From NCBI RefSeq assembly GCF_000814845.2, contig NZ_CP010431.2:744001-808000 (forward strand): DNA of 64,000 nt. The letters run 5' to 3'. Source of the DNA: Pandoraea sputorum. GTDB taxonomy: Bacteria > Pseudomonadota > Gammaproteobacteria > Burkholderiales > Burkholderiaceae. Every line of letters begins with the position of its first letter. Position 1 is the first letter of the stretch. Of the stretch, positions 1-9,770 are shown piece after piece. A program made the translations under genes and the position numbers. The notes under the pieces are model-generated. The model searched no databases and was not told the origin of the DNA. It saw only the letters and a list, made by a program, of their open reading frames with translations.

Positions 1-2
1 TG

Positions 3-3000
3 GGGCCGGACGGTAGCCTCACGGGATATCAGGTCAACGGCGGACGGCTCGTGATTCAGGGCGACGGGCTGAACGCACAGAACGTCGGTCAGGTCGATCT
101 CATCTCCCGTGCGGTGCAGGTCAACGCCGCACTGCACGCCAAACAACTCAACGTAGTGACGGGGACGAATCTCGTCGATCACGAGCGTTTGGCCGTGCAA
201 AAGATGGCGGGCGAAGCGGGCGTGCCGGACGTGGCGCTGGACGTGGGGCAACTGGGCGGCATGTATGCCCAGCGCATCTTCCTGCAAGGCACCGAGAACG
301 GCGTGGGCGTTTCGAATCGTGGCGTGATTGCCGCACAGGCGGGCGATCTGACGCTTACGACTGAGGGCAGGCTCGTCAACGCCGGGAAAACGCTCGCCAG
401 CGGCACCATGACGATGGCCGCGCGAGCGTTAGATAACACGGGCGGAACGCTGGCTGCCGAGCGCATCGACGCGACGCTCGGCGGCGCACTCGTCAATCGT
501 CAGGGATCGATATCTGCCGCGGCGTCGACGATCACCGCCGCCGTACTGGACAACGATCACGGCCGTTTGCACGCCGACACGTTGTCACTGACGGTGTCGG
601 GCGACGCATCCAATCGTTCGGGAGAAATCAAGCAGTTTGGCGCATCGGATCAGGCGATCACGGTAGGCGGCGCGCTCGATAACACCGGCGGGACGATGGC
701 AACGAACGCTGGATCGCTTGCGCTCGATGTGGGGCAGATGACCAACGATGGTGGGACGGTGAGCCATCTCGGCGACGGGCAGTTCACGTTGACGTCGTCC
801 GGCGTCATTTCTAACCGCACCGGACTGGTGGGAACGCTCGGCGTGCTCAGCACGACGGCGGCGTGGCTCAATAATGCCGGTGGCGAACTCAGCGCGGCCG
901 ATGCGTTGCACGTGTCGACGACTGCGGATTTCATCAATCGCGATGGTGGTGTCGTCTTCGGTGCCAAGGGTCTCTCGGTGTCGGCGGGCGGCGACATCGA
1001 CAATAGTAGCGGTTCGATGCAGTCGACCGGCGACGTCACGGTGAGCGCGAGCGGAGCGCTCACCAACACGGGCGGACGTCTCAGTGCGAACGGCGCGCAC
1101 GACCGACTGAACGTCTCCGCACAGACCATCGACAACGCGTCGGGCCAGATATCCAACGCGGGGGACGGAGCTACCGAAGTCGTTGCCGCAACGACTATCG
1201 ACAACACGGGTGGCACGCTGGGCGGCAACGGTCGGCTGAGTGTCGATGCCGCTTCCGTCGCCAACGTGGCGGGCGGAAAAGTGGTCGGTGGGGGCGATGT
1301 GGTGCTCGGCATTCGCGATGCGCTCGATAACACTTACGGTCAGGTCTTCGGCGGCGCTTCGCTGACGATGACGCAGGGCGGTGCACGCGTGACGAATACG
1401 GACGGCGTCATGGAAAGCCGTGGCGACGTGGCCATGCAACTGGCGTCGCTCGATAACACGCGCGGTATCGTCCGCTCGAATCGGGACGTCAGTGTTGGCG
1501 GTGCGATGAGCGGTGCCGGGCAGATGACCGCCGGTCGCGATCTGACGGTTGCGGCGAGCGGCGATTACGTGAATGCGTCGATGAACCGGTTGCGCGCCGA
1601 TGGCGCGCTGACGGTGACGTCTACGGGACGCTTCGTCAACGACGGCGTGCTCGAAGCACCGGGCGCGCTGAACGTGCGCGCCATGCAGATCGTCAACAAT
1701 GCGGGTGGTCTGATCAATGCGGCAACGACGCAGTTGAGCGCCGACGGTCTGCTCTCGAACGCAGGCAATATCGGCGGCGATACGGTTCGTCTGAAGGCGA
1801 ACACCGTCAACAATGTCTACGGTGTGCTGGGCAACGATGTTCAGGTCGACGCCGCCGATGTCGACAATGCCGGGCCGTCCGCGATCGTGGGCGCGACGCG
1901 TCGGCTGGCCGTGTATGCGTCCAACGCTGTGGTGAACCGTGACGGTGCGTTGCTGTACAGCATGGGCGATATCGAAATCGCGCGGGACGGCGTGCGTGAC
2001 GCTACCGGGATGCTTGCCAATCAGTCGTCGCAACTGACGAACAGCTCGGCGAGCATCGTCGCCGATGGCAATCTGGATATCGCCGCGAGCGTGGTGGACA
2101 ACCAGCGCACCAGCATCGTGACGCAAGCGGGCACGCCGCAGAGCGAGACGAAGACGTTCGGCTTGTGGACGGCCGGTCTGATCGGTGGCGACGAAACGCT
2201 GTGGCACGAAAGTCGGACGTTCCCCGAGTGGAACTGGAACGCGGGGCGCGCCCCAATTTCGTCGATGTTGCTCGAACGCCTGGCGCTTCCCGTGACGGTC
2301 GAATTGCCGAAATCGCAGGTGACGAATCTCGATATGGCGGCGAAGACTTTCAGTCTGACGCGCCCGATCGTCGAGACCTATTCGGATGCCACCACGCAAG
2401 GGCAGGGGCCATGCGACGATCACGGGAACTGCGCCAATGGCACCAAGACGCGAGAGGTGGCGACGCAGGCCGTGCAGTATTTCAACGGTATCGTCGACAA
2501 CGGTTCGACCTATCGCATTACGTTCTGGCCGGACTGGAATCCGAGCACGATGATTCGTCCCGACGAGGCCATCTCCCGTGGCGATCTCGGCATCGACCAG
2601 CGCGATTACAACGAATTGAAGCGCGTCGTGACGACGACACGTACGCGTGACGAACTGGTGAGCGCGTCGGCCGAAGGCAAGCTTCAGGCGCAGGGGACGA
2701 TTCGCATCAATGCGGATGGTGGTGAGATCCGCAATCAGTCGTCATTGATGACGGCGGGGGGCGACCTGATTCGTCGTGCGCAAGGCGGCGCAGTGCGTGA
2801 TGAGGGCATCGCCCTGCAGGAGCGTGTCGCGCAGTCGCAGGTCTCGACCTTCTACTGGCATCAGAAGTCCGGCGGCGATTCCGAGCAGCTCGATGTTGCG
2901 TATCCGGTGACGCCGCTGCCGCCGACCACAGTCGCCTCGCTCCCGGCGATTGCTGTGGGCAATCAGACCGTGGAGACCAGCGGCCAGACGATCACGGTAT

Positions 3001-6000
3001 CGAGCGTTGACCGGAACGGCAACACCGTCGGCAACACTGGCGTGACGGGCGGCAACGGCAGCGGGTCGGCACTGATCACATTGCCGGGCGGGGTTCCGGG
3101 GCTGACGCTGCCGGGCAGTCCGCTGTACCAGTTGCGTCCGGCGCCGGAGCATACCTATCTCGTCGCGACCGATGCGCGGTTCACGCAGTACGGAAAATTC
3201 ATTTCCAGCGATTACATGCTCGACGCGCTCGGGCTGGACCCACAGAAAACGCAGAAGCGTCTTGGCGATGGCTTTTACGAAACGCAACTCGTGCGCGATC
3301 AGATCACGGCGCTCACCGGAAGAACGCTGCTTGGCGGGAACGCCGACTATCTCGCGCAGTACACGGCGTTGCTGGGCAACGGTGTGGCGTATGGCAAGCA
3401 GTCCGATCTGAGCGTGGGGGTTGGGTTGTCCGACGTGCAGATGCAGCAGTTGACGACCGATCTCGTCTGGCTTGTGTCGCAGGACGTCACGCTGCCGGAC
3501 GGTTCGGTGCAGTCGGTTCTGGTGCCGAAGGTTTATCTGGCGCAGGCAAGCACAGTCGATCTGGCGAGCACTGGCGCGTTGGTCGGAGGCGGGAGCGTGA
3601 AGCTTGCGGCAACGGGTGACGTCCAGAATAGTGGCCGCATCGTTAGCGATACCGCGACGACCGTGCTGGGCGACGCCATCGTCAACTTCGGTTCTGTCGG
3701 CAGCCGTGGCACGACGGCGCTGACGTCGCTGGGCGACATTCGCAACACTGGCGGTCACATCGACGGCCAGGACGTCGCGTTGCGCGCGGGGCGCGATCTC
3801 ATCAACGAATCGACCACGCTCACGCAAACGGCGGGGACGGATACCGGCGGGTTCGCGTCGCGCGCTTCGGCGACATCGATCGGATCGGTCGGGCGCATTT
3901 CGGCATCGAACGGTGCGACGCTCGTCGCGAATCGCGACGTGACGCTCAATGCCGGTGCGGTCGCGAGCGACGGTTCGGTGACAGTGGCCGCCGGGCGCGA
4001 CATCCAGTTGAATACGCTCGCAGTCGGGCAATCGCAAACCGTCGGCACCCGCGATGGCAAGAATGGCGGTAGCGACGTCGTGACGCAGCACGTGGGGAGT
4101 GCGATTTCGTCGGGCGGCAATCTGACGACCATATCGGGACGCGATACCACGCTCAATGCCGCCACGCTCAGTGCGGGCGAGAACGTGACGGTGATTGCGG
4201 GCAACGATGTGACGGTGAATGCCGCGAAAGATGCTTACACGCACGACGCGCGGTCGTTTGGCGGGACGTTGAAGTTCGTCGATTCCACGCTCGACGAATC
4301 CGTTCGTGGCACGCAGGTCGTTGCGGGCAACAACGTGATCGTCGGCGCAGGGCAGACGGCGGTCGCCGGGGAGCTTCTGGGCGCTCACGCGGTAACACCG
4401 GTCGCGCCGACGTCCGGTACGGGCAACCTGACGATTCTGGGCTCGACCGTGGCTTCGCAAGGCGCGGGCACAGCGGCGCTGGCGGCGACGGGCGACGTCA
4501 CGATCGGAGCGGTGTCGGAAACGCACGATGGCTATCGCTGGCAACACAACAGTAGTTCGGGGTTCCTGTCGAAATCGGAGGAAACGTCCGAAATGCGCTC
4601 GCATCAGACCGTTGCCGTGGGTTCGACCGTTTCTGCGGATTCGGTGGGCGCGACGGCGGGCCGGGACCTGAGCGTGATCGGCTCCACCGTGGTCGGCACG
4701 CAAGACGTCGCGTTGCAGGCCGGGCGAGATCTGAGAATCGAGACGTCGGAGAACGTGAGCGAGAGCAGTTCGTTTCACGAGACGAAGCACTCGGGCCTGG
4801 GTTCCGCTGGCGGCGTCGGGATTTCCTATGGAAAGAACGAGGAGCGGCACAGAACCAACGACAGCAGCGTGACGCACACGGGCAGTCTCGTCGGAAGTCT
4901 GGATGGCAACGTCAGTCTGGTGGCGGGCAGGGATCTGTCGGTGCGCGGTAGCGATGTGATGGCGGGGGGTGACGTGACCGGTATCGGGCAGAACGTCTCC
5001 ATCGAATCGGTCGTCGATCGCGTTCATCACGACGAGGCGCACGAGTACAAGAGCTCGGGCTTCACGCTGGCACTGAAGTCGCCGGTCATCGATGCGGTGC
5101 AGAACGTCAACAGTCAGGTGAATGCGGCGGTGGACTCCGGCGGCGACGCGCGTGTGTCGGCGTTGCGGGGCTACGCCGCCGCGAGCGGCGCCTATGGTGC
5201 GGTGGGCGAGGCCGGTAAGGTGCTCGACACGTTGCGTGCGGGCGAGACGCCGGAAGCGAAGGTGGAGCTTAGCTGGGGATCGTCGAGCAGCAAGTCGACG
5301 TCGTCGGTCGATAGCACGCAGAACGTGGCGAGTCAGATCAAAGCGGGCGGGACGGCGGCCTTCATTGCGACGGGCGATGCTGCGAGCGGCAAGGGCAACG
5401 TCGACGTCATCGGATCGAGCATCGATGCGAAGGACGTACTGCTGCAAGCGACGAATCAGGTGAACCTGCGTCACAGCACGGATACGGAATCGACGCGAAG
5501 CGAGAACGAATCGAAGAGCGGAAGTCTGGGCGTGTCGTTCGGTACGGGCGGTTTTGGGGTGTCGGCCTCGGCGTCGCGAGGAAACGGCGATGCGAATTCG
5601 GATTCGACGTTCCAGAGCAACACGCACATCAACGCGAGTCATACGGCGGTGATTGTGAGTGGCGGCGACACGAATGTCGTCGGTGCCAACGTGAATGCCG
5701 AGACGGTGATTGCGCGTGTGGGGGGTGATCTGAATATCGCGAGTGTGCAGGACACGAGTGAGAGTTCAGCGCATCAGCAGAGCATGAGCGGCGGCCTGAA
5801 TCTGAGTCAGGGCGGTGCGTCTGGGAGCTTCAGTTACTCGCGGGGTAATGCCAGCGCAAACTATGCGGGTGTCGTGGAGCAGTCGGGCATTCAGGCGGGG
5901 GCTGGCGGGTTCGACGTCGACGTGGCGGGCAACACGGACCTGAAGGGGGCGTACATCGCGAGTACGGCGGATGCGTCGAAGAACCAGTTGACGACGGGCA

Positions 6001-7877
6001 CGCTGACGTTCTCCGACATCGAGAATCACTCGGAATACAGCGCGAACAGCTTTGGCTTCGGCGGTGGATTTTCCATCGCGAACAGCGGCACGGAGAAAAA
6101 GACGACGGGCCCGACGTCGGGCAAGAACAAGGGCGGCATATCGCCGATGCTGCCGCAGTTCGCGAGCGGCAGTGAACGCGCAACGACGTACAGCGGCGTG
6201 AGCGAAGGCACGATCACGCTGACGGACGGTGCGAACCAGAAGCAGGATCTGGCAAGCCTGAAGCGCGACACGACGGACCTGAACGGGACGGTGATCCGCA
6301 CGCCGGATTTGCAGGAGTTGCTGAACGACCAGTCGCGTTTGATGTCGGCCGCGACGGCGGCGGGGGAAGCGGTCGCGAGGGATATCGGGACGTATGCGTC
6401 GAAGAAGGAGGATGAGGCGCGGACGCTTGCGAAGAATACGACCGATCCGGAACTCCAAGCGCAATACCTGCAAGAAGCGGAAAACTGGAAAGAAGGCGGC
6501 GACTACCGAGCGCTGATGCATGCCGCTGGCGGTGCAATCGTAGCGGGCTTGGGCGGTGGCAATGCGTTGGGTGGTGCGTTAGGCGCAGGCGCGACGTCGA
6601 AGCTCGGCGAAGCACTGAACAAGCTGAGCGCCGACATCCAGAACTCACGCCCGACGGGAAATGCAGACGTCGATGAAGCGCTCGCGCAGATTGTCGCGAC
6701 GGGTATTGGAACGGCGGTGGGGGCGGCTGTGGGGGGAAGCTCAGGGGCGTTCACTGGATTCAATGCTGATCGCTATAACCGACAGTTGCATCCGTCGGAG
6801 GAGGAGAAGCTCAAGGCACTTCAGCGAGGAAAGTCACCAGAGGAGCAGTACCGATATGCTGCTGCGTTGTGTGCCGACGCGCGCTGCGCGGATGGGATAC
6901 CTGACAGTGATCCTAACCGTGCCGTATTACTGAAGATGCAAACGGAGGGTGAAGGATTTACAGCGGAGCGAGAGATGCTAAAACGCGCCGGGGTGTTCGA
7001 GGGATATTCCCTGTCGGACAAGATCAACGACGCCTATGACCGATACCAAGTTGGTGGCCGGACACTCGGCGCCTTGCAGGGAGTTACGAGTGTCGCCATT
7101 GGGGCGGGGGCATTGGGTGTCGGCTGTCCTACCGTAGTGGCGTGTGGGACGGCAACGGCGATTGCGGTGAGTGCATTCGATTACTCAAAGGCTGGGTTCA
7201 CACGAACGGCTACGGGCGGTGCCGCGTCGACGTACGGCGAACAAGCACTTCAGAGTTTGGGACTCAGCCCTGAGACGGCGGCGCTCTTGTACTCAGCGTC
7301 CAGTCTGGGGCTTGGAGGCACGCTCGCTTTAGGGCGTCAAGTTGCGACGCTGCCTGGAACGCCGATTTTCAGCGCTAACGGTGCGCTCGGCTCTCAAACC
7401 TTAGCAGGCCCCGTCGGAACGGGATCGATCAGTGCGGGGATCAATGCAACTGCGCAATACGCTCAGAAAGGCGAGATAAATCCTGTGGATGTGGTTGGCG
7501 CATTCGTTGCGGGAACTGCAGGACATGGTCGTGGGGTGTATATGAATGTCGCGATTAATGGGGTCAACGGTGCAGCGACAACGGCGATTAACAACGCTCT
7601 CCAAGGAAAAGACGAGAGCATCATCGGCGAGGGATTAACTAGTGGTGCATTAAGCTTCTTCGGTTATGGCGCGGGGGCGATGATGACAAAAAAATTGAAT
7701 GCGATTGCCCGACCGACGATAAACGATGCTAGTTCATGGGCAGGTTCCGGATCGTGGTCCGGTAGCGGCTACAACTTGTTTAAATCCAACGATGTCGCCG
7801 TGATTGGGGGTGGGGTGGCAAGCGGAGCCATGCAGGAGAGTTTAATTGAATTTATTGGGAAATCGAAAAATAAGTGA
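3..7877 (+). CDS. CdiA/FhaB-type filamentous haemagglutinin exoprotein, 5' end cut by window
   Basis: This is a giant two-partner-secreted exoprotein of contact-dependent inhibition (CDI) or adhesin type. The frame is open from base 3, so the signal peptide and most of the TPS secretion domain lie upstream. Residues below are counted from the GTG at 51, which is only an internal codon. The TPS end is visible (VNGGRLVIQGDGLN, then DLISRAVQVNA). Residues about 80-680 are FHA-1 repeats of the LDNTGG type. Residues about 700-1060 are non-repetitive and match the receptor-binding slot. HTYLVATDARFTQYGKFISSDYML near 1030 is the conserved block before FHA-2. Long FHA-2 repeats (GRDLSV, SGGDTNV) run to about 2010. 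A pretoxin-like segment ends near YNRQLHPSEEE (about 2240). The last 360 residues differ in composition, are Gly/Ala-rich and hydrophobic, and are the candidate toxin. No VENN or ELYN border motif is present. No CdiB-type transporter gene lies in the window. Confidence 0.93.
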   Translation, partial: GPDGSLTGYQVNGGRLVIQGDGLNAQNVGQVDLISRAVQVNAALHAKQLNVVTGTNLVDHERLAVQKMAGEAGVPDVALDVGQLGGMYAQRIFLQGTENGVGVSNRGVIAAQAGDLTLTTEGRLVNAGKTLASGTMTMAARALDNTGGTLAAERIDATLGGALVNRQGSISAAASTITAAVLDNDHGRLHADTLSLTVSGDASNRSGEIKQFGASDQAITVGGALDNTGGTMATNAGSLALDVGQMTNDGGTVSHLGDGQFTLTSSGVISNRTGLVGTLGVLSTTAAWLNNAGGELSAADALHVSTTADFINRDGGVVFGAKGLSVSAGGDIDNSSGSMQSTGDVTVSASGALTNTGGRLSANGAHDRLNVSAQTIDNASGQISNAGDGATEVVAATTIDNTGGTLGGNGRLSVDAASVANVAGGKVVGGGDVVLGIRDALDNTYGQVFGGASLTMTQGGARVTNTDGVMESRGDVAMQLASLDNTRGIVRSNRDVSVGGAMSGAGQMTAGRDLTVAASGDYVNASMNRLRADGALTVTSTGRFVNDGVLEAPGALNVRAMQIVNNAGGLINAATTQLSADGLLSNAGNIGGDTVRLKANTVNNVYGVLGNDVQVDAADVDNAGPSAIVGATRRLAVYASNAVVNRDGALLYSMGDIEIARDGVRDATGMLANQSSQLTNSSASIVADGNLDIAASVVDNQRTSIVTQAGTPQSETKTFGLWTAGLIGGDETLWHESRTFPEWNWNAGRAPISSMLLERLALPVTVELPKSQVTNLDMAAKTFSLTRPIVETYSDATTQGQGPCDDHGNCANGTKTREVATQAVQYFNGIVDNGSTYRITFWPDWNPSTMIRPDEAISRGDLGIDQRDYNELKRVVTTTRTRDELVSASAEGKLQAQGTIRINADGGEIRNQSSLMTAGGDLIRRAQGGAVRDEGIALQERVAQSQVSTFYWHQKSGGDSEQLDVAYPVTPLPPTTVASLPAIAVGNQTVETSGQTITVSSVDRNGNTVGNTGVTGGNGSGSALITLPGGVPGLTLPGSPLYQLRPAPEHTYLVATDARFTQYGKFISSDYMLDALGLDPQKTQKRLGDGFYETQLVRDQITALTGRTLLGGNADYLAQYTALLGNGVAYGKQSDLSVGVGLSDVQMQQLTTDLVWLVSQDVTLPDGSVQSVLVPKVYLAQASTVDLASTGALVGGGSVKLAATGDVQNSGRIVSDTATTVLGDAIVNFGSVGSRGTTALTSLGDIRNTGGHIDGQDVALRAGRDLINESTTLTQTAGTDTGGFASRASATSIGSVGRISASNGATLVANRDVTLNAGAVASDGSVTVAAGRDIQLNTLAVGQSQTVGTRDGKNGGSDVVTQHVGSAISSGGNLTTISGRDTTLNAATLSAGENVTVIAGNDVTVNAAKDAYTHDARSFGGTLKFVDSTLDESVRGTQVVAGNNVIVGAGQTAVAGELLGAHAVTPVAPTSGTGNLTILGSTVASQGAGTAALAATGDVTIGAVSETHDGYRWQHNSSSGFLSKSEETSEMRSHQTVAVGSTVSADSVGATAGRDLSVIGSTVVGTQDVALQAGRDLRIETSENVSESSSFHETKHSGLGSAGGVGISYGKNEERHRTNDSSVTHTGSLVGSLDGNVSLVAGRDLSVRGSDVMAGGDVTGIGQNVSIESVVDRVHHDEAHEYKSSGFTLALKSPVIDAVQNVNSQVNAAVDSGGDARVSALRGYAAASGAYGAVGEAGKVLDTLRAGETPEAKVELSWGSSSSKSTSSVDSTQNVASQIKAGGTAAFIATGDAASGKGNVDVIGSSIDAKDVLLQATNQVNLRHSTDTESTRSENESKSGSLGVSFGTGGFGVSASASRGNGDANSDSTFQSNTHINASHTAVIVSGGDTNVVGANVNAETVIARVGGDLNIASVQDTSESSAHQQSMSGGLNLSQGGASGSFSYSRGNASANYAGVVEQSGIQAGAGGFDVDVAGNTDLKGAYIASTADASKNQLTTGTLTFSDIENHSEYSANSFGFGGGFSIANSGTEKKTTGPTSGKNKGGISPMLPQFASGSERATTYSGVSEGTITLTDGANQKQDLASLKRDTTDLNGTVIRTPDLQELLNDQSRLMSAATAAGEAVARDIGTYASKKEDEARTLAKNTTDPELQAQYLQEAENWKEGGDYRALMHAAGGAIVAGLGGGNALGGALGAGATSKLGEALNKLSADIQNSRPTGNADVDEALAQIVATGIGTAVGAAVGGSSGAFTGFNADRYNRQLHPSEEEKLKALQRGKSPEEQYRYAAALCADARCADGIPDSDPNRAVLLKMQTEGEGFTAEREMLKRAGVFEGYSLSDKINDAYDRYQVGGRTLGALQGVTSVAIGAGALGVGCPTVVACGTATAIAVSAFDYSKAGFTRTATGGAASTYGEQALQSLGLSPETAALLYSASSLGLGGTLALGRQVATLPGTPIFSANGALGSQTLAGPVGTGSISAGINATAQYAQKGEINPVDVVGAFVAGTAGHGRGVYMNVAINGVNGAATTAINNALQGKDESIIGEGLTSGALSFFGYGAGAMMTKKLNAIARPTINDASSWAGSGSWSGSGYNLFKSNDVAVIGGGVASGAMQESLIEFIGKSKNK

Positions 7878-7885
7878 GGTGAAGT

Positions 7886-8104
7886 TTGATTAAAAAAATA
7901 ACCCGGTCATTTGCTTGGACTTTACTTATTTCTCTCGTGGCATATTCAATTTCATGGATGATTGGTGGTTATGGGTACGCTTTTTTTAACGAGAAACAAT
8001 ACGTTCCCGGATGGGGTGATGTGACCTATGTGGTTAAATATTCCGTCATAACCGCGCTGGTATTGACTTTAATAGCATGGATAAGGGGTGTGCGGGGTGA
8101 TTAG
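7886..8104 (+). CDS. Small two-helix membrane protein, candidate CDI immunity protein
   Basis: This is a 72-residue protein starting at TTG 7886, with a ribosome site GAGGTG at 7876-7881 that overlaps the stop of the haemagglutinin gene. It begins MIKKITRS, followed by a hydrophobic helix (about residues 9-27), a short polar loop (NEKQYVPGWGDV) and a second helix (about 50-66), ending in Arg-rich residues. It resembles no enzyme. Its position right after a CdiA-like C-terminus is where immunity genes sit. A membrane immunity protein would suit a membrane-active toxin. The gene is much more AT-rich than its surroundings, suggesting horizontal acquisition together with the toxin tip. The immunity role is inferred from position only. 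Confidence 0.7.
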   Translation: MIKKITRSFAWTLLISLVAYSISWMIGGYGYAFFNEKQYVPGWGDVTYVVKYSVITALVLTLIAWIRGVRGD

Positions 8105-8180
8105 GGATTAATGATAAACAAGTATTTTTTAGGTAAAAATATTTGCATTATGGTTTCTGATTTTATTTGTGGTAATGGAA

Positions 8181-8678
8181 ATGGTTTTTAATATTAGTAA
8201 ACTTATATATTTGCCAGTGTTTGTTGTTATTTTGTCTGGTTGCATTTCGGTGCCCGTGGATGAGAGGTCAGTCGCTCAGCGGCGGGATGATTTCTCTCGA
8301 GTTGCGGCAGTGTTGGTCGGTGAGTATTCGGTCGTGGATCGCCGTAGAGCTAATTCTTCGGTAACTTCATTTTCGATAGGTGTTCGAGATGATAATTTAG
8401 TTGTAATTGGGCATGAAAAGGGGGGTGATAATTTTATCGTCACTGGGAAGAAATGCGATGGTTGGGATCAAAAGACTGAGAAGGGAATATCTTGTGGAAA
8501 AGTGTCTGATTCAATTTTGGGTTTAACATTTACGTTTATGAATCGGCATAGAACAATTGCTGGTGGGTCGCTCCCTTTTTTTTCGACGCCTGAAATGAAG
8601 GTTGAGCCGGGTGATTATCTTCTGGAGTTTCATCAAAAAGGCGGGAGAACTAATTCGTATTTGGTCAAAAGGGATTGA
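8181..8678 (+). CDS. Hypothetical lipoprotein
   Basis: This is a predicted lipoprotein of about 165 residues. The N-terminus has a hydrophobic segment ending in the lipobox LSGC (Cys about 20 residues from the chosen start), so it should be lipidated and anchored in the envelope. GTG 8169 and ATG 8175 are alternative starts; ATG 8181 gives the most typical signal sequence. The mature part is polar with no motif I recognise. The gene is strongly AT-rich like the preceding small membrane protein and unlike the downstream genes. Small lipoproteins (BcpO) are found in Burkholderia-type CDI loci, but this protein seems longer than those I recall, so the link is only a possibility. Confidence 0.65.
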   Translation: MVFNISKLIYLPVFVVILSGCISVPVDERSVAQRRDDFSRVAAVLVGEYSVVDRRRANSSVTSFSIGVRDDNLVVIGHEKGGDNFIVTGKKCDGWDQKTEKGISCGKVSDSILGLTFTFMNRHRTIAGGSLPFFSTPEMKVEPGDYLLEFHQKGGRTNSYLVKRD

Positions 8679-8725
8679 TGGGGATGGAGAGTTCTCTAAT
8701 GCTTATCATAAAATTAATTTTAATC

Positions 8726-9160
8726 ATGACCGGGCAATATCTTCGCGCAACGCGCGCGATCACCGCCACAGCCCTGAGTGTCTTTGCTCTCAACGCATAC
8801 GCGGCGGCACCCAAGTGCTTTTCCCAATCAATCGAAGGTCACACCACCGAAATTTGTAGGACATCAGCGCCGTTTCAGCACGATTACTACGAATTGAAGG
8901 TCGATCGCGCGCTGATCTTTGTACTGCCGGACGACTATGTTGAAAACATCACACTTGTGCATACGATCCCGAAAGACGCGGCAATTGAATTTCCGCTTTC
9001 GATGCAGGGGACGCCGACGGTGACGATCTCCGGTGGATGCACGCCGGTAAGTGCTGATGTTGAAGGCAAGGGGGGAGTGGTCGGAGTCGAGACGGGCCGT
9101 CGGTGTTCGTTCAAGTGGGGAAAGAAAGATATCTTGAAGGACTTGATAATTAACTACTGA
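8726..9160 (+). CDS. Hypothetical exported protein
   Basis: This is an exported protein of about 144 residues with no family I recognise. The ATG at 8726 (MTGQYLRATRA) starts a typical signal peptide ending at about AYA/AAPK. The frame is open back to 8675, but that extension overlaps the lipoprotein gene and adds a second hydrophobic run, so I prefer 8726. The mature chain has four or five Cys residues (KCF, ICR, GGC, RRC) that could form disulfides, with beta-rich composition in the second half. It follows the AT-rich island, and its base composition is back to the local norm. Confidence 0.6.
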   Translation: MTGQYLRATRAITATALSVFALNAYAAAPKCFSQSIEGHTTEICRTSAPFQHDYYELKVDRALIFVLPDDYVENITLVHTIPKDAAIEFPLSMQGTPTVTISGGCTPVSADVEGKGGVVGVETGRRCSFKWGKKDILKDLIINY

Positions 9161-9228
9161 CAGAATCGAGAGCCATGACCTCGAAAGCTTGTCGCAGCAG
9201 CAATCAAAATGAAACAGGTTGACCCTAA

Positions 9229-9651
9229 ATGATCAGATTCTCGATTTTTCAAGTTACGGCTATATGTCTCGGCCTCTTCACACAAACTCAAGCATTCGCA
9301 TACGAATGCAACGAATCAGATGCCTATAAGAAGGGGCGAGAAGAAATCGCGCTGGTTCGGAAGGCCACTATGGCGCAGTATGGTCGGGCAGTGAAATTCG
9401 TGCAGGATGCGAAGGGCGTCACATTCGAAGTCGCATTGGGCGAAGTGATGCGAACCGGTGCCGCCGACCAAACGCGTCCTTACGACGAACAACTTGAGAC
9501 GCTGGGAGCCAAGATTAAGGATATAAAACCCGACTCACCGCAGGCATGCGAAGCCTTGCTCCTACTGCAACGTCAACATGCCCACGTAGGTCAGCAGAAA
9601 ATAGATTTCGTTGCAAAGCTAGTCACAGGTGAAGACTCTTCGGCTCGCTAG
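9229..9651 (+). CDS. Hypothetical exported helical protein
   Basis: This protein of 140 residues has an N-terminal signal peptide (MIRFSIFQVTAICLGLF, probable cleavage after FAYEC or nearby). The mature part is charged and mostly helical (KKGREEIALVRKA, EQLETLGAKIKDI, LLLLQRQHAHVGQQ), with two Cys residues. It lacks catalytic motifs I can name. It stands between the exported protein at 8.7 kb and the paired membrane proteins at 9.8 kb, in the same direction, possibly one loose transcription unit. The role is unknown. Confidence 0.6.
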   Translation: MIRFSIFQVTAICLGLFTQTQAFAYECNESDAYKKGREEIALVRKATMAQYGRAVKFVQDAKGVTFEVALGEVMRTGAADQTRPYDEQLETLGAKIKDIKPDSPQACEALLLLQRQHAHVGQQKIDFVAKLVTGEDSSAR

Positions 9652-9770
9652 CTGGTCTGGTGACGCCCCATAACGGGCGGGAAGCGCCTCCGCCGAAAGT
9701 AGGGGCGGGGGTGCTGTCACAATCTATCCGGATTTAATATTTGAAAAATAATTAGGTATGCGATGTAAAA

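Noticed and set aside
51..53. GTG 51 as the true start of the haemagglutinin
   Set aside because: The frame is open to the window edge and upstream codons encode conserved TPS-domain sequence (VNGGRL), so the gene is cut by the window.
421..1500. Repeat array resembling a CRISPR or satellite
   Set aside because: The periodic LDNTGG-type repeats are degenerate coding repeats of the FHA-1 region, without identical units or spacers.
2742..5642. 966-codon open frame on the minus strand
   Set aside because: Antisense shadow of the haemagglutinin repeats; Arg-rich, no ribosome site, no family features. The same holds for the 612-codon minus frame at 585-2423.
9652..9770. GC-rich patch with GGGGCGGGG as a terminator
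   Set aside because: Pairing with the CGCCCC upstream leaves a long loop and there is no U-tract.
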